The notes under the pieces were generated by a model. The model was given only the letters and a program-made list of their open reading frames with translations, searched no databases and was not told the DNA's origin. This document shows, in pieces, positions 1-9,319 of a DNA stretch of 44,890 bases. Made by a program: the position numbers and the translations under genes. The stretch comes from Hymenobacter profundi (lineage in GTDB: Bacteria > Bacteroidota > Bacteroidia > Cytophagales > Hymenobacteraceae): positions 1-44,890 of the forward strand of contig NZ_JAHWGL010000031.1 in assembly GCF_019334315.1 (NCBI RefSeq). The letters are read 5' to 3'. How positions within the stretch are numbered: position 1 is the first letter of the stretch; each line of letters begins with the position of its first letter.

Positions 1-22
1 GGCACTGGCTTGATGCGCCACA

Positions 23-37
23 TGCTCAGGATGACAG
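23..37. repeat. Partial copy of interspersed hairpin repeat (type A)
   Basis: The 15-nt stretch TGCTCAGGATGACAG is identical to part of the right arm of the long inverted repeat at 44711-44840. No matching left arm is visible, so this is either one arm of an element that starts outside the window or a decayed remnant. It lies downstream of the minus-strand lipoprotein gene that ends at 103, a position like that of the other copies, which follow gene ends. Confidence 0.55.
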
Positions 38-102
38 ATGCTTTGACAGCGCATACCTGTTTCTTACGGCAACAGGCGCAAAACAGCCAACCGGGGCAGG
101 TG

Positions 103-966
103 CTACCGCTGCGTTACTTGGTAGAGCCGGCCTTTCTCGCTGCTGATGATAAAATCATGATTATTGAGAAACGACAGGGCTTCCACCTGGTTGTCAATGG
201 GTAGGCGCAGCATTTGCTTGGCACCGTCGAACAATCGTTTGCCGTGCTCTCGCTGAAACAGAAACACCCGACCTTGCCCCAGCAGGGCCACCGTGCGGCC
301 ATTGGGGCTGAGGTCGGCGGCCGTAATCCAGGTATCGAGCAATAGGCTATCGGCCAGCCGGGCCACGTAGGTGCCGGGGCTAGCAGGCAGCACGTACTGC
401 TTCACCCACAGGTCCTCAGGGCTGCGGTTCTTGGTGAATAGGTAGAGGCTATCCTGCGAGTAATAAAAGGCTTCGCAATCGAAGTTGCGCTGGCTTTTCT
501 TGGGCGGAAACGCCCGCTGATCGGAGTAGGCAAACCGGATGGTATCGACTTGCCGAAAAGTAGGGCCGCTGAGCCGGTAGATAGCCAGGTTGCGGCGCTT
601 GTTCTGGTTGTTGCCGAAGTCGCCCAGGTAGAGGCGCTGCTCGTCGTCGTGGGCTAGGTCTTCCCAGTCGATGTTGGTGAGCGGGGCCAGGTCCAGGGTT
701 TTCAGCAAGTCGCCCTGGCGGGTAATTTGGTAGAGGCGGGAGCTGTTGCCGCCGTCGCTGTGGGTCCACAGGTCGCCTACCTTGTTGGCCGGCGCCAGGC
801 CCGAATTTTCCATCACCTTGCTTTTCGGCAGTCGCCCTACCTGCTCTACGGTATAGCGCTGGCTCACATCCACAAACTCGCCGCGAGTTGATGTTTCACC
901 GCACCCGCTTAGTAGTATACAGGATAGCCCTAGGGAAAATAAAGCGTTGCGAGGAAGGTCGCGCAT
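103..966 (-). CDS. Predicted beta-propeller lipoprotein
   Basis: A 287-residue exported protein starting at the ATG whose complement is at 964-966. This start puts a hydrophobic signal sequence and a lipobox (LSGC, acylated Cys22) right at the N-terminus; the longer reading frame would bury them 24 residues in. After the signal come repeated WTHSDGG, LYLGDFGNN, LYLFTKN and VALLGQGRVFLF segments, which look like blades of a beta-propeller such as SdiA-regulated or phytase/esterase-like proteins. No catalytic residues are recognised. It probably sits at the periplasmic face of the outer membrane. The next gene upstream on the same strand (start 2060, stop 1044) is 77 bp away, so the two may share a transcript. 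The lipoprotein call is firm; the fold is inferred. Confidence 0.75.
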   Translation of the reverse strand: MRDLPRNALFSLGLSCILLSGCGETSTRGEFVDVSQRYTVEQVGRLPKSKVMENSGLAPANKVGDLWTHSDGGNSSRLYQITRQGDLLKTLDLAPLTNIDWEDLAHDDEQRLYLGDFGNNQNKRRNLAIYRLSGPTFRQVDTIRFAYSDQRAFPPKKSQRNFDCEAFYYSQDSLYLFTKNRSPEDLWVKQYVLPASPGTYVARLADSLLLDTWITAADLSPNGRTVALLGQGRVFLFQREHGKRLFDGAKQMLRLPIDNQVEALSFLNNHDFIISSEKGRLYQVTQR

Positions 967-1043
967 GGCGTGGTGAGGTACAGAAAGGCAGAATAGTTGC
1001 CCCGCATACGTAGACCGTGCCAGCGCAGATGCTCCCATTGCAC

Positions 1044-2060
1044 CTAGAGACGCAGGTAAGGCAAGAGCTTCTCATACGTGGCCTCGTCCAAAATGCGAAT
1101 CTGGCGCAGGTCGGCGGCCTGGCGGAAGGGGCCGTGCTGCTGGCGGTAGGCCACTACTACCCGCGCCAGGCGCTTGCCCACGTAGGGGTGCGCCTGTAGC
1201 AGCTCAAAAGGGGCATTGTTGATGTCGATGGGGGTAGGGGCGAAGCTGCCCGTCACGAAAGTGTATTTGCGCAGGCTATCTACCAGGTCGGGCGCGTCGC
1301 GCAGGCTGTAGATTTCGGCCAACTGCCCGGCCCGCACAAAGCCACCCAGCCGCGCCCGGTACTCCACCACTCGCGCCGACAATCCCCGCCCGATGCCGCG
1401 AATCTGCATGAGCTGGGTGGTATCGGCCGTGTTCAGATCGAAGGCCGCCAGGTGGGTAGGCTTGCGCGGAAACTTGCTGGCAGGGTAGGGCGCCCGCTCC
1501 GGAAATTTCCGGTCGAAGGCTTTTCCCCGGTTGGCGTAGGCACCGCGGGCGGGCAGCGTTTCGGGTAGCTGCATGTAGGGCGCCAACCGCTGGTACACCG
1601 AATCGGGCAGGCCGTAGGTGCGCTGGATTTGCTCCTTGGCTTTAAAGCCGCCTATTACGTCGCGAAAATGCACCAGGCGCTCGGCTAGAAAGTGGCGCAG
1701 GCCGCGGGCTTCCCAGTCGCGGGCCGTCAGGGCATTAGGATCGAAGGGGGCCAGCGCCACCTGGGGCACTACGGGGTAGCGGCTGGGGTAGGCGCGGCGG
1801 GCGTAGCGGGCGGCTTCGGGCTGGCGCCGGGCGGCCAGCTCAGTGGTCAGTTGATCGAGTTGGCGTTGGTCGGCCGCTGGGTTGTAGTGGGGTAGGGCGG
1901 GCCGTAGCAGCATCGGCACAAACAACCATGCCAGCAGCAGCAATAGCAGGACCAGAAAGCCAGAGGTTTCGCGGCGCGAAAAGCCAAAGTAGCGCCGCAC
2001 GAGTGTAGGCAGCCAGGCAGCACGTTTGCGTGGGGTAGAAGCGGGCTTAAGGCCGGGCAT
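1044..2060 (-). CDS. Membrane-anchored helix-hairpin-helix (ComEA-like) protein
   Basis: A 338-residue protein with a basic N-terminus, one transmembrane helix (about residues 34-52) and three helix-hairpin-helix units: about 106-165, 207-268 (core MQIRGIGRGLSARVVEYR) and 277-336 (core LQAHPYVGKRLARVVVAYR). The units are ComEA-type, which bind double-stranded DNA non-specifically; ComEA takes up DNA in naturally competent bacteria. Three units behind a single anchor is more than classical ComEA has, which is usually one anchor and one tandem HhH region. A role in binding DNA at the membrane follows from the family but is not shown here. It is transcribed towards the lipoprotein gene at 103-966. 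Confidence 0.8.
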   Translation of the reverse strand: MPGLKPASTPRKRAAWLPTLVRRYFGFSRRETSGFLVLLLLLLAWLFVPMLLRPALPHYNPAADQRQLDQLTTELAARRQPEAARYARRAYPSRYPVVPQVALAPFDPNALTARDWEARGLRHFLAERLVHFRDVIGGFKAKEQIQRTYGLPDSVYQRLAPYMQLPETLPARGAYANRGKAFDRKFPERAPYPASKFPRKPTHLAAFDLNTADTTQLMQIRGIGRGLSARVVEYRARLGGFVRAGQLAEIYSLRDAPDLVDSLRKYTFVTGSFAPTPIDINNAPFELLQAHPYVGKRLARVVVAYRQQHGPFRQAADLRQIRILDEATYEKLLPYLRL

Positions 2061-2128
2061 AGAGTTATAGCTTAGCGATAGAGCATGAAGGCAATAGCCA
2101 GAGAATGATTATCTAAAATCGGGCCGTG

Positions 2129-2168
2129 GCAACTATGCAGGCGCGGAAACCCGCCCGCATAGTTGCCT
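2129..2168. promoter_or_regulatory. Hairpin between divergent genes
   Basis: Perfect 11-bp arms (GGCAACTATGC / GCATAGTTGCC) enclose a second small stem (GGCG/CGCC). It lies between the divergent helix-hairpin-helix gene (start 2060) and the DinB-like gene (start 2245). It could be an operator, a leader hairpin of the DinB-like gene, or a small repeat. No T-tract follows it, so a terminator is unlikely. Confidence 0.45.
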
Positions 2169-2244
2169 CTACGCCCCCGCTGCCGTATCATTACTGTTTC
2201 TTCCGATGTTCCTTCCCGAAGCCAGCCTCCGGCCACCGCCCGCT

Positions 2245-2817
2245 ATGAGCCAGCCCGCTACCCGCACCACCGACTTCCTCGACCAGCTCACGGCCGATCT
2301 GCGCGCCTTACAGGACACCGTAGCGCAGGATTTTCGGCCCCTCACCGACGACCAGCTGAACCGTCGGCCCGGCCCTGGCAAGTGGAGCGTAGGGCAGTGT
2401 CTGGAGCATCTCAACATCATTGGAGGCCTCTACCTGCCTGTTATAGCGCACAAGCTGCAACAGGCCCAAACCCGCACCTCCCGCCCCGCCGACACCGTGA
2501 AGCGCGGCCTGGTAGGACGCCGCCTCACCGAGGCCATGCGCGTGCCGGCCAGCGAAAAAGCCACCAAAACGCCCCAGCAGTACGCGCCCAGCGGCTCCCG
2601 CCTGCCGCGCACGGTAATAGAAGTGTTCAACCGGCAGGCCGATGAGCTGCTGACGCTGCTGCAACAGGCGCGCGAAGTCAACATCAACTCCATCCGCATC
2701 CCCAACGTGGTAATCCCGTTGCTGCGCCTGCGTCTCACCGATCAGCTGGAGCTGCTGGTGGTGCATGCCCAACGCCACATTGCCCAGGCCGAGCGCGTGC
2801 TAGAAGGCGGCAAATAG
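2245..2817 (+). CDS. DinB-like superfamily protein
   Basis: A 190-residue soluble protein of the DinB/YfiT four-helix-bundle superfamily, small metalloproteins that include thiol transferases and stress-induced proteins. The expected histidines are present: H55 in the KWSVGQCLEHLN segment, and H174 and H178 in the C-terminal VVHAQRHIAQ segment, the usual three-His metal site. The ATG at 2245 is preferred because an in-frame ATG 39 nt upstream only adds a proline-rich tail with no family similarity. Substrate unknown. It stands alone, followed directly by a perfect palindrome at 2818-2860. Confidence 0.85.
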   Translation: MSQPATRTTDFLDQLTADLRALQDTVAQDFRPLTDDQLNRRPGPGKWSVGQCLEHLNIIGGLYLPVIAHKLQQAQTRTSRPADTVKRGLVGRRLTEAMRVPASEKATKTPQQYAPSGSRLPRTVIEVFNRQADELLTLLQQAREVNINSIRIPNVVIPLLRLRLTDQLELLVVHAQRHIAQAERVLEGGK

Positions 2818-2860
2818 GATACAGTAGAACGGCAAGCTGAGCTTGCCGTTCTACTGTATC
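2818..2860. terminator. Perfect 43-nt palindrome, probable terminator
   Basis: Two 21-nt arms (2818-2838 and 2840-2860) are perfectly complementary around one central base. It begins immediately after the DinB-like stop codon. The base run after it on the plus strand is A-rich rather than T-rich, so on this strand it may act as an mRNA 3' end stabiliser. Read on either strand it would form a very stable hairpin. Confidence 0.6.
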
Positions 2861-2947
2861 AAAAACAAAATGAGTAGCGTCGTATGGAATCCGACCAGGT
2901 TCTGCATCTGAAATGCATAAACTTGTTCCGCTTTCCGTTTCTGCCTT

Positions 2948-5900
2948 ATGCGCTACTTTCTGCTGCTCACGCTTGGCCTGTTGCTGATGTTTACTGCCGG
3001 CTCCTCCGCCCTCACGTCGCCTCCCGATGGCCCCAACCCAAAGAAATGGCAGCAGATTGATGCGCTGCTGAAGAAAGACCAAACCACCTCGGCTGGTAAG
3101 CTGGTAGAGGAAATTTATCAGCAAGCCCGCCGCCAACAAGACACGCCCGAGTACCTGCGCTCCCTGCTCTACAAGCTGCGCATCCTGGAAGAAAAAGAGG
3201 AAAACGCCGACGAAAAGGCCATTGCCTTAGTCGAAAAAGACCTGCAAACGGCTAAGTTTCCAGCCCGGCCTATTTTGCACTCCTTGCTGGCTCAGCTCTA
3301 CGCCAGCTACTACCAGGAGCACCGCTACCAGCTCTACGACCGCACGCCCGGCGCCGCCCAAACCGACAGCCTCGCCACCTGGGACGCTGCCCGCCTCGGC
3401 AGCGCCATCATCACGCATTATCGGGTTTCTGTTGAAGATGAGCCGCAGCGTCAGCAGCAATTACAGCTTGCCAAGCTCGGCTACGCCATTCGCGGCGGCG
3501 ACACCGAAGGCCGTGCCCTACGCCCTACCCTCTACGACTTACTGGCCCACCGCGCCGTAGATGGTCTCAAAAACGACGAGTTCTACGTAACGCGTCCCGC
3601 CGAGCAGTTCGAGTTGAAGAACCCGGCCCTGCTCAGCCCTGCCGCCGATTTTGCCCGCCTACCCCTGCAAGCGCCCAAAGCCGACTCGCTCAACGGCCAG
3701 TTTCACGCGCTACGGGTGTTGCAGCAGCTCACGCAGTTCCGCCTCACCGATACCAAAAACCAAGCGGCCTTGGCCGATGTGGATTTGCAGCGCATGCGCT
3801 TCGTGTGGCAGCACGCCGCGTTTGCTGCCAAAGATTCGCTTTACCGGACAGCCTTGCTACGCGACGCTGAAGCGCACCGGGCGCTGCCCATTAGCACGGA
3901 ATTCCTGGTAACTGCGGCCGATAACTTGGAAGAAACCCAGCCGGCGCAAGCCCGCGAGCTAGCATTGCAGGCCGAAAAGCAATTTCCGAAGTCACGCGGG
4001 GGGCAGTTGGCGCGGGCGTTGCGGCAGCGCATTGAGCAGGTAACGGTAGGCTTCACCACCGAAGAGGTAGTGCTTCCTAACCAGCCTTGGCTGCTGAAAC
4101 TAGATGTGCGCAACACGCAGCGCCTCTACGCCACTGCCTACCGCGTAAGCAGCGCCTACCACCTACGCCTGTCGGAGCCGGATAATTCAGACAAAGTATT
4201 CAACTTCCAGAAAACTTTTGCCCGCGCCTTGGCCAGCAAGCCCGCTGCTACTTGGACGCTCAATCTATCTACCCCAGCCGACTACCGCGCCCACACGGTG
4301 CAGCACGCTGGGCCAGCCCTACCGCTGGGTTATTATATCATCCTGCTCAGCACTAGTCCTGATAACCCCGCCCAGGAGCGTCCGAACGTCGTAACGGCCC
4401 GGGCTTTTTTGAGTGTGAGTGAGTTGAGCCAGGTGCACCGCAGCGCGGCCTCAGGAACAGAGCTGCTGGTGCTGCACCGCCAGAGCGGCAATGCGCTGTC
4501 TGGCGTGCGAGTGCTACCCCTATTTCAGTACTACGATCAGAAAGCCCGTCAGCAAAAGCAGCGGCAAGGCCTTGCCCTCACCACTACCGCCGACGGCTCG
4601 GTGCAAATTGCACTGGCCGCGCAAGCCACCGATAATACCCGCCTGCAACACGTGTTCCTCACGCGTGGTGCCGATTCGTTGCTGGTAGAAAACCTAAACG
4701 GCTACTACTATCCACGTCGGGCTAGCACACCTGAGGTAGAGAAACCCCAACGCCGCACCTTCCTCTACACCGACCGCGCCATTTACCGGCCCGGCCAGAC
4801 AGTCTATTTTAAAGGAATCCTAACAGAAAGCCGCGCCGGCAAAAATCAGTTGCTGACGAGCCAGCCCGTAACCGTACGCCTGCGCGACGTGAACGGCCAG
4901 ACCGTGCAAACGTTCAACTTCACCACGTCCGATTTCGGCTCCTTCCACGGCTCGGTGGTGCTACCCACCGGGCTGCTCAATGGCGAAATGGCCCTGGATA
5001 CTGACCACGGTAGCGTGGCGTTTTCGGTGGAAGATTACAAGCGTCCTACCTTCCAGGTGACGTTTGCGCCGGTGCAGGGTACGCCCGTACTAGGGCAACA
5101 AGTAACGGTGCGCGGCACGGCCACGGCCTACGCCGGCCAAGCAATTGACGGGGCTGCGGTGCAGTATCGCGTGGTGAGGCGCACGGTGTGGCCACTGTTT
5201 GGGCGTGGCTACGGCCGACCCATATACCCCAATGGCGGCGCCGAAGTGGAAATCAGCAATGGCACCGCGCAAACCGATTCAGCGGGTGGTTTCGTGGTGA
5301 CCTTCACGGCGAAAGGCGAGGTGGCAGGAAGCAACCACCGCGGCCCCTGGCAGCCCGGCTACGTGTTCACCGTGACGGCCGACGTGACGGATGTGGCCGG
5401 CGAGACCCGCACCGGCACGCAAACCGTGAGCCTAGGCACCAATGCCCTCACGCTACGCCTAGAGATTCCCGAGCTGCTGAATCGCGAAGACCTGCCTACC
5501 CTCCAACTGCTCAGTACCAATGCCACCGGCGAGGCATTGGCTGCCCGCGGTACATGGCGCCTCTACCGCCTCACGCCGCCTACCCGCGCCCTACGCACCC
5601 GTGCCTGGGAGCGGCCTGAGCAGGAAGCGTCGAGCCGGGAGGAGTTCAAGCAGAAATTCCCGCTCGACGCCTACGCTCAGGAAGACAACGATAGTACGTG
5701 GGTGCGCACGTTGGTAACCACCCAGGAGTTCACCACCGAGCAAAGCCCGTTGCTACCTGCGCTTGCCGCCGAGTTGGCCCGGCAGCAACCCGGTCGCTAC
5801 CTGCTGCAAGCCACGGCTACCCCCACCACTCAACCTAAGGCTATGGCTGCTACTACCGAGCAGTTCTTCACGTTGTTTTCGGCTAAGAGCTCGGTGCTGC

Positions 5901-8900
5901 CTGTGCCCACGCCTAATTGGTTTGTGTCGTTACAAGACAGCGTAGCGCCCGGCCAGCCAGCCCGATTCTTAGTAGGCAGCTCCGAGGTCGATGCACGCAT
6001 CCTACTCGAAGCCGAAGCCAAAGGCGAAACCCTGCGCCGCGAGTGGCTGACGCTATCGGCAGGTGAGCAGCGCGTGGTGGAAATCCCGACCACCGCCGCG
6101 CTGGAAGGCACGCAGCTCTACCTGCACCTCACGCAGGTGCGCGACAACCGCCTATACCAGCACAACGCTATCGTGCAGGTAGTTACGCCGCTCGCTCCGC
6201 TGAATATCAGCATCGCCACGTTCCGCGACAAGCTCCAACCCGGTGAGAAAGAAACCTGGCGCGTCACGATTCACAACGCCGACGGCAAACCGGCGAAGGC
6301 GGAATTGCTGGCTTCGCTCTATGACAAGTCGTTGGATGTATTTCGGATGCACTCGTTCATGGAGCTGGATTTCCCGAAACCTTATTACCAGGCTGTGTTG
6401 GCCTGGAACGGGCGGTTTGGGACGACGAACGGGAGTGAATTGTTCAAAGATAGTGAGGAGATAAGCGATACACTTACCTTGTTTTACCCACATTTGAACT
6501 GGTGGGGCTACTCTCTAGGCGATGAGGAAAGCGCTAATGACTATTTGTTGGCGCAGCGGAATGGGACAGTGAAGTTCACGTCTCCCGTTGTGAAGCGGGA
6601 TGAAAAAGTGTTGAGCGGAAGGGTAGCTGGCGTACAAGTGCGCGTCCGCGGCATGTCGTCAGTAGCCGCCGCGGCTCCTATGATGCAAGCTGATGGTAGC
6701 GCCCTTAACGAAGTAGTGGTAGTAGGCGGCACGCAGCAACGCACCAGTATAACCGGCGCTGTTACCACAAAAAGTCAGCCTACCCCCGACCTCTCCACCA
6801 TCCCTACCCGCACTGACTTCCGCGAAACCGCCCTCTGGCTGCCCGACCTGCGCACCAACGATAAAGGCGAAACCGTGCTGGAGTTCCAGATGCCTGAAGC
6901 CGTGACGCGCTGGCAGCTCCTGACCCTGGCCCACGACCAGCAGCTACACACCGGCACGCTGGCACGCACCCTCGTCACGCAGAAGCAGTTGCAAGTAACC
7001 ACCAACGCTCCGCGCTTCTTCCGCCAGGGCGACCAGCTCACGCTCTCGGCCAAAATTAGCAACCTGACGGAGCAGGCGACGAGCGGTAACGCACAGTTGT
7101 TCCTACTTGATGCTCGCACCCAACAGCCGCTGAAAGAACTGATTGTGAGCCCGTCGCAGCAGCCGTTCAGCCTGAACGGCAACGCCAGCACGGCCCTTAG
7201 TTGGAACATCATTATCCCTGAAACCGCCGAGGGGCAGGTGCCGCTAGAGGCCATTACCTACCGGGTGGTAGCGCAGGGAGAATTAAAAAGTAAGAATGAA
7301 GAATTAAAAGGCAGACGAAAAGCTCGCCGAGAAGCCAAAAACCATCAAACCGTATCCGACGGCGAGGAAAACACGCTGCCGGTGCTGCCCAACCGCTTGC
7401 TCATCACTGAAAGCCTACCCCTCCCGATAGCCGGCGCGGGCACCAAAACGTTCGACTTGCAGAAGCTGACGAATACCACCTCGCCTACGCGGCGTAACTA
7501 CTCGCTCACGCTGGAAATGACGCAGAATCCGGCTTGGTATGCCGTGCAGGCACTACCCTACCTCATGGAGTACCCCTACGAGTGCTCGGAGCAGGTGTTC
7601 AGCCGCCTCTACTCCAACCTGCTGGCGGCCAGTATTCTGAAGCAGAACCCGCGCATCAAACCAGTGCTGGCCGAGTGGCAGCGCGCCGCCCAAAGCGGCG
7701 ACAAGCAGGCTCTCACCAGCAAGCTCGAACAAAACCAGGAGCTGAAAGCCCTGCTGTTGCAAGAAACGCCTTGGGTGCGCGACGCCCAGACCGACACCGA
7801 GCGCATGCGTCGCCTCGCCGAGCTGTTCGACGAGTCCCGCCTGCAAGCCGAAACCACCCGCGCCCTGGCCAAGCTGGCCCAAATGCAGCTACCCGATGGC
7901 GCGTTTCCATGGTTCGAGAAGATGCCCGCCGACCGCTACATCACACAGCTCATTGTGGCCGGGTTTGGCAAGCTACGCAAGCTGAATGCCTTTGACGCCA
8001 CGCAGAATCCGCAGGGGCAGCAAGTACTCAGTAGGGCGCTGGCCTACCTCGATGGGCAGTTGCAGGAGGATTACGCCGATTTGCGCAAGCAGAAAAACGT
8101 TAACCTGAAAGAAAACCATCTGGCCCCTACCCAGGTGCAGGCGCTGTACGCCCGCAGCTTCTGGCCGAAACCAGCCGTAGCCAAAGCCGCGCAGTCGGCC
8201 GCGGCCTACTACCAGGAGCAGGTAGCGGCCTTCTGGCCCCAGCAGAACCGCTACCTGCAAGGCTTGGCGGCCCTCACGCTGCACCGCGCCGGCAATCAGA
8301 AAACAGCGCAGCAGATCATGACGGCCCTCACCGAAAACGCCCTGCACTCGCCCGAATTGGGCATGTACTGGAAAGACGTGCGCGCCGGCTACTACTGGCA
8401 GCAGGCCCCCACCGAAACCCAGGCGGCCCTCATAGAAGCCTACGATGAGGTAGCCAAAAATCAACAAGCCGTAAACGAAATAAAGCTGTGGCTGCTCAAG
8501 CAGAAGCAAACCCGCAACTGGGAAAGTACCCGCGCCACCGCCGATGCCTGCTACGCCCTGCTGCTGCGCGGCTCCGATTGGCTCACGCCTACCCAGCCCA
8601 TCCAGGTAACGGTAGGCGGCGAGGCAGTGACACCGAACAAGATGGAAGCCGGCACCGGTTACTTCAAAAACACGTGGCCGGCGGCAGAGGTGAAGCCAGC
8701 GCAGGGCCGCGTCACCGTCACAAAACCCGATGCCGGTGTGGCATGGGGCGCGCTTTACTGGCAGTATTTCGAGCAGATCGACAAGATTACGCCGGCTGCT
8801 ACGGGCTTGCAACTCACGCGCCAGCTGTTTCGGGAGCAGCGCACAGCCGGCGGGCCGGTAGTGGAACCCATCACCGCTACCACGCCCCTGCGGGTAGGCG

Positions 8901-9232
8901 ACGTGCTGGTGGTGCGCCTGGTACTACGCTCCGACCGCGACCTGGAATACGTACACCTAAAGGACCAGCGCGCTGCCGGGCTGGAATTGATGAACCAGCT
9001 TTCGGGCTACCAGTACCAGTCGGGGCTGGGTTACTACGAGAACCCGCGCGATGCGGCCACCAACTTCTTCATCAGCTATTTCCCTAAGGGCACGCACACG
9101 TTCGAATACCGCCTGCGGGCCGCGCAGGCGGGTAATTTCTCGGGTGGTTTGTCGCAGTTGCAATGCTTGTATGCACCGGAATTTTCGGCTCATTCGGCCG
9201 GGCAGCGGGTGCAGATTACACCGCAACGCTAG
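2948..9232 (+). CDS. Alpha-2-macroglobulin family protein with CxEQ thioester
   Basis: A 2094-residue exported protein. Residues 1-22 form a signal peptide without a lipobox Cys, followed by a helical region to about 350. Macroglobulin domains follow, including the MG2 hallmark YTDRAIYRPGQ at about 607-617. The A2M domain starts at about 1290 (DFRETALWLPDL), and the thioester motif is Cys1546-Ser-Glu-Gln1549, followed by the alpha/alpha toroid thioester domain (to about 1900) and a beta-rich C-terminal domain. Family members trap proteases by cleavage of a bait region followed by covalent capture; bacterial versions are thought to protect the envelope. Two oddities: a SusC/TonB-plug-like stretch at about 1221-1272, just where the bait region should be, and an AT-rich, lysine-rich insert at about 1445-1455. 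The usual bacterial partner, a penicillin-binding protein 1C gene, is not next to it. Confidence 0.93.
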   Translation: MRYFLLLTLGLLLMFTAGSSALTSPPDGPNPKKWQQIDALLKKDQTTSAGKLVEEIYQQARRQQDTPEYLRSLLYKLRILEEKEENADEKAIALVEKDLQTAKFPARPILHSLLAQLYASYYQEHRYQLYDRTPGAAQTDSLATWDAARLGSAIITHYRVSVEDEPQRQQQLQLAKLGYAIRGGDTEGRALRPTLYDLLAHRAVDGLKNDEFYVTRPAEQFELKNPALLSPAADFARLPLQAPKADSLNGQFHALRVLQQLTQFRLTDTKNQAALADVDLQRMRFVWQHAAFAAKDSLYRTALLRDAEAHRALPISTEFLVTAADNLEETQPAQARELALQAEKQFPKSRGGQLARALRQRIEQVTVGFTTEEVVLPNQPWLLKLDVRNTQRLYATAYRVSSAYHLRLSEPDNSDKVFNFQKTFARALASKPAATWTLNLSTPADYRAHTVQHAGPALPLGYYIILLSTSPDNPAQERPNVVTARAFLSVSELSQVHRSAASGTELLVLHRQSGNALSGVRVLPLFQYYDQKARQQKQRQGLALTTTADGSVQIALAAQATDNTRLQHVFLTRGADSLLVENLNGYYYPRRASTPEVEKPQRRTFLYTDRAIYRPGQTVYFKGILTESRAGKNQLLTSQPVTVRLRDVNGQTVQTFNFTTSDFGSFHGSVVLPTGLLNGEMALDTDHGSVAFSVEDYKRPTFQVTFAPVQGTPVLGQQVTVRGTATAYAGQAIDGAAVQYRVVRRTVWPLFGRGYGRPIYPNGGAEVEISNGTAQTDSAGGFVVTFTAKGEVAGSNHRGPWQPGYVFTVTADVTDVAGETRTGTQTVSLGTNALTLRLEIPELLNREDLPTLQLLSTNATGEALAARGTWRLYRLTPPTRALRTRAWERPEQEASSREEFKQKFPLDAYAQEDNDSTWVRTLVTTQEFTTEQSPLLPALAAELARQQPGRYLLQATATPTTQPKAMAATTEQFFTLFSAKSSVLPVPTPNWFVSLQDSVAPGQPARFLVGSSEVDARILLEAEAKGETLRREWLTLSAGEQRVVEIPTTAALEGTQLYLHLTQVRDNRLYQHNAIVQVVTPLAPLNISIATFRDKLQPGEKETWRVTIHNADGKPAKAELLASLYDKSLDVFRMHSFMELDFPKPYYQAVLAWNGRFGTTNGSELFKDSEEISDTLTLFYPHLNWWGYSLGDEESANDYLLAQRNGTVKFTSPVVKRDEKVLSGRVAGVQVRVRGMSSVAAAAPMMQADGSALNEVVVVGGTQQRTSITGAVTTKSQPTPDLSTIPTRTDFRETALWLPDLRTNDKGETVLEFQMPEAVTRWQLLTLAHDQQLHTGTLARTLVTQKQLQVTTNAPRFFRQGDQLTLSAKISNLTEQATSGNAQLFLLDARTQQPLKELIVSPSQQPFSLNGNASTALSWNIIIPETAEGQVPLEAITYRVVAQGELKSKNEELKGRRKARREAKNHQTVSDGEENTLPVLPNRLLITESLPLPIAGAGTKTFDLQKLTNTTSPTRRNYSLTLEMTQNPAWYAVQALPYLMEYPYECSEQVFSRLYSNLLAASILKQNPRIKPVLAEWQRAAQSGDKQALTSKLEQNQELKALLLQETPWVRDAQTDTERMRRLAELFDESRLQAETTRALAKLAQMQLPDGAFPWFEKMPADRYITQLIVAGFGKLRKLNAFDATQNPQGQQVLSRALAYLDGQLQEDYADLRKQKNVNLKENHLAPTQVQALYARSFWPKPAVAKAAQSAAAYYQEQVAAFWPQQNRYLQGLAALTLHRAGNQKTAQQIMTALTENALHSPELGMYWKDVRAGYYWQQAPTETQAALIEAYDEVAKNQQAVNEIKLWLLKQKQTRNWESTRATADACYALLLRGSDWLTPTQPIQVTVGGEAVTPNKMEAGTGYFKNTWPAAEVKPAQGRVTVTKPDAGVAWGALYWQYFEQIDKITPAATGLQLTRQLFREQRTAGGPVVEPITATTPLRVGDVLVVRLVLRSDRDLEYVHLKDQRAAGLELMNQLSGYQYQSGLGYYENPRDAATNFFISYFPKGTHTFEYRLRAAQAGNFSGGLSQLQCLYAPEFSAHSAGQRVQITPQR

Positions 9233-9319
9233 GTGATCAAACGAGCAAAAAGCAGGGTAATAAATTGAGTATGAAAGTGGTGCTTCAGTTAGAGAAGAGG
9301 GGCTTGGCAGGGTTTTGGG

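Noticed and set aside
2818..2860. Possible inverted-repeat end of a transposon
   Set aside because: No partner repeat, no target duplication and no transposase nearby; it fits a transcript-end hairpin better.
7973..8812. Open frame of 279 codons opposite the macroglobulin thioester domain
   Set aside because: Antisense shadow in a GC-rich gene; no start context or domain.
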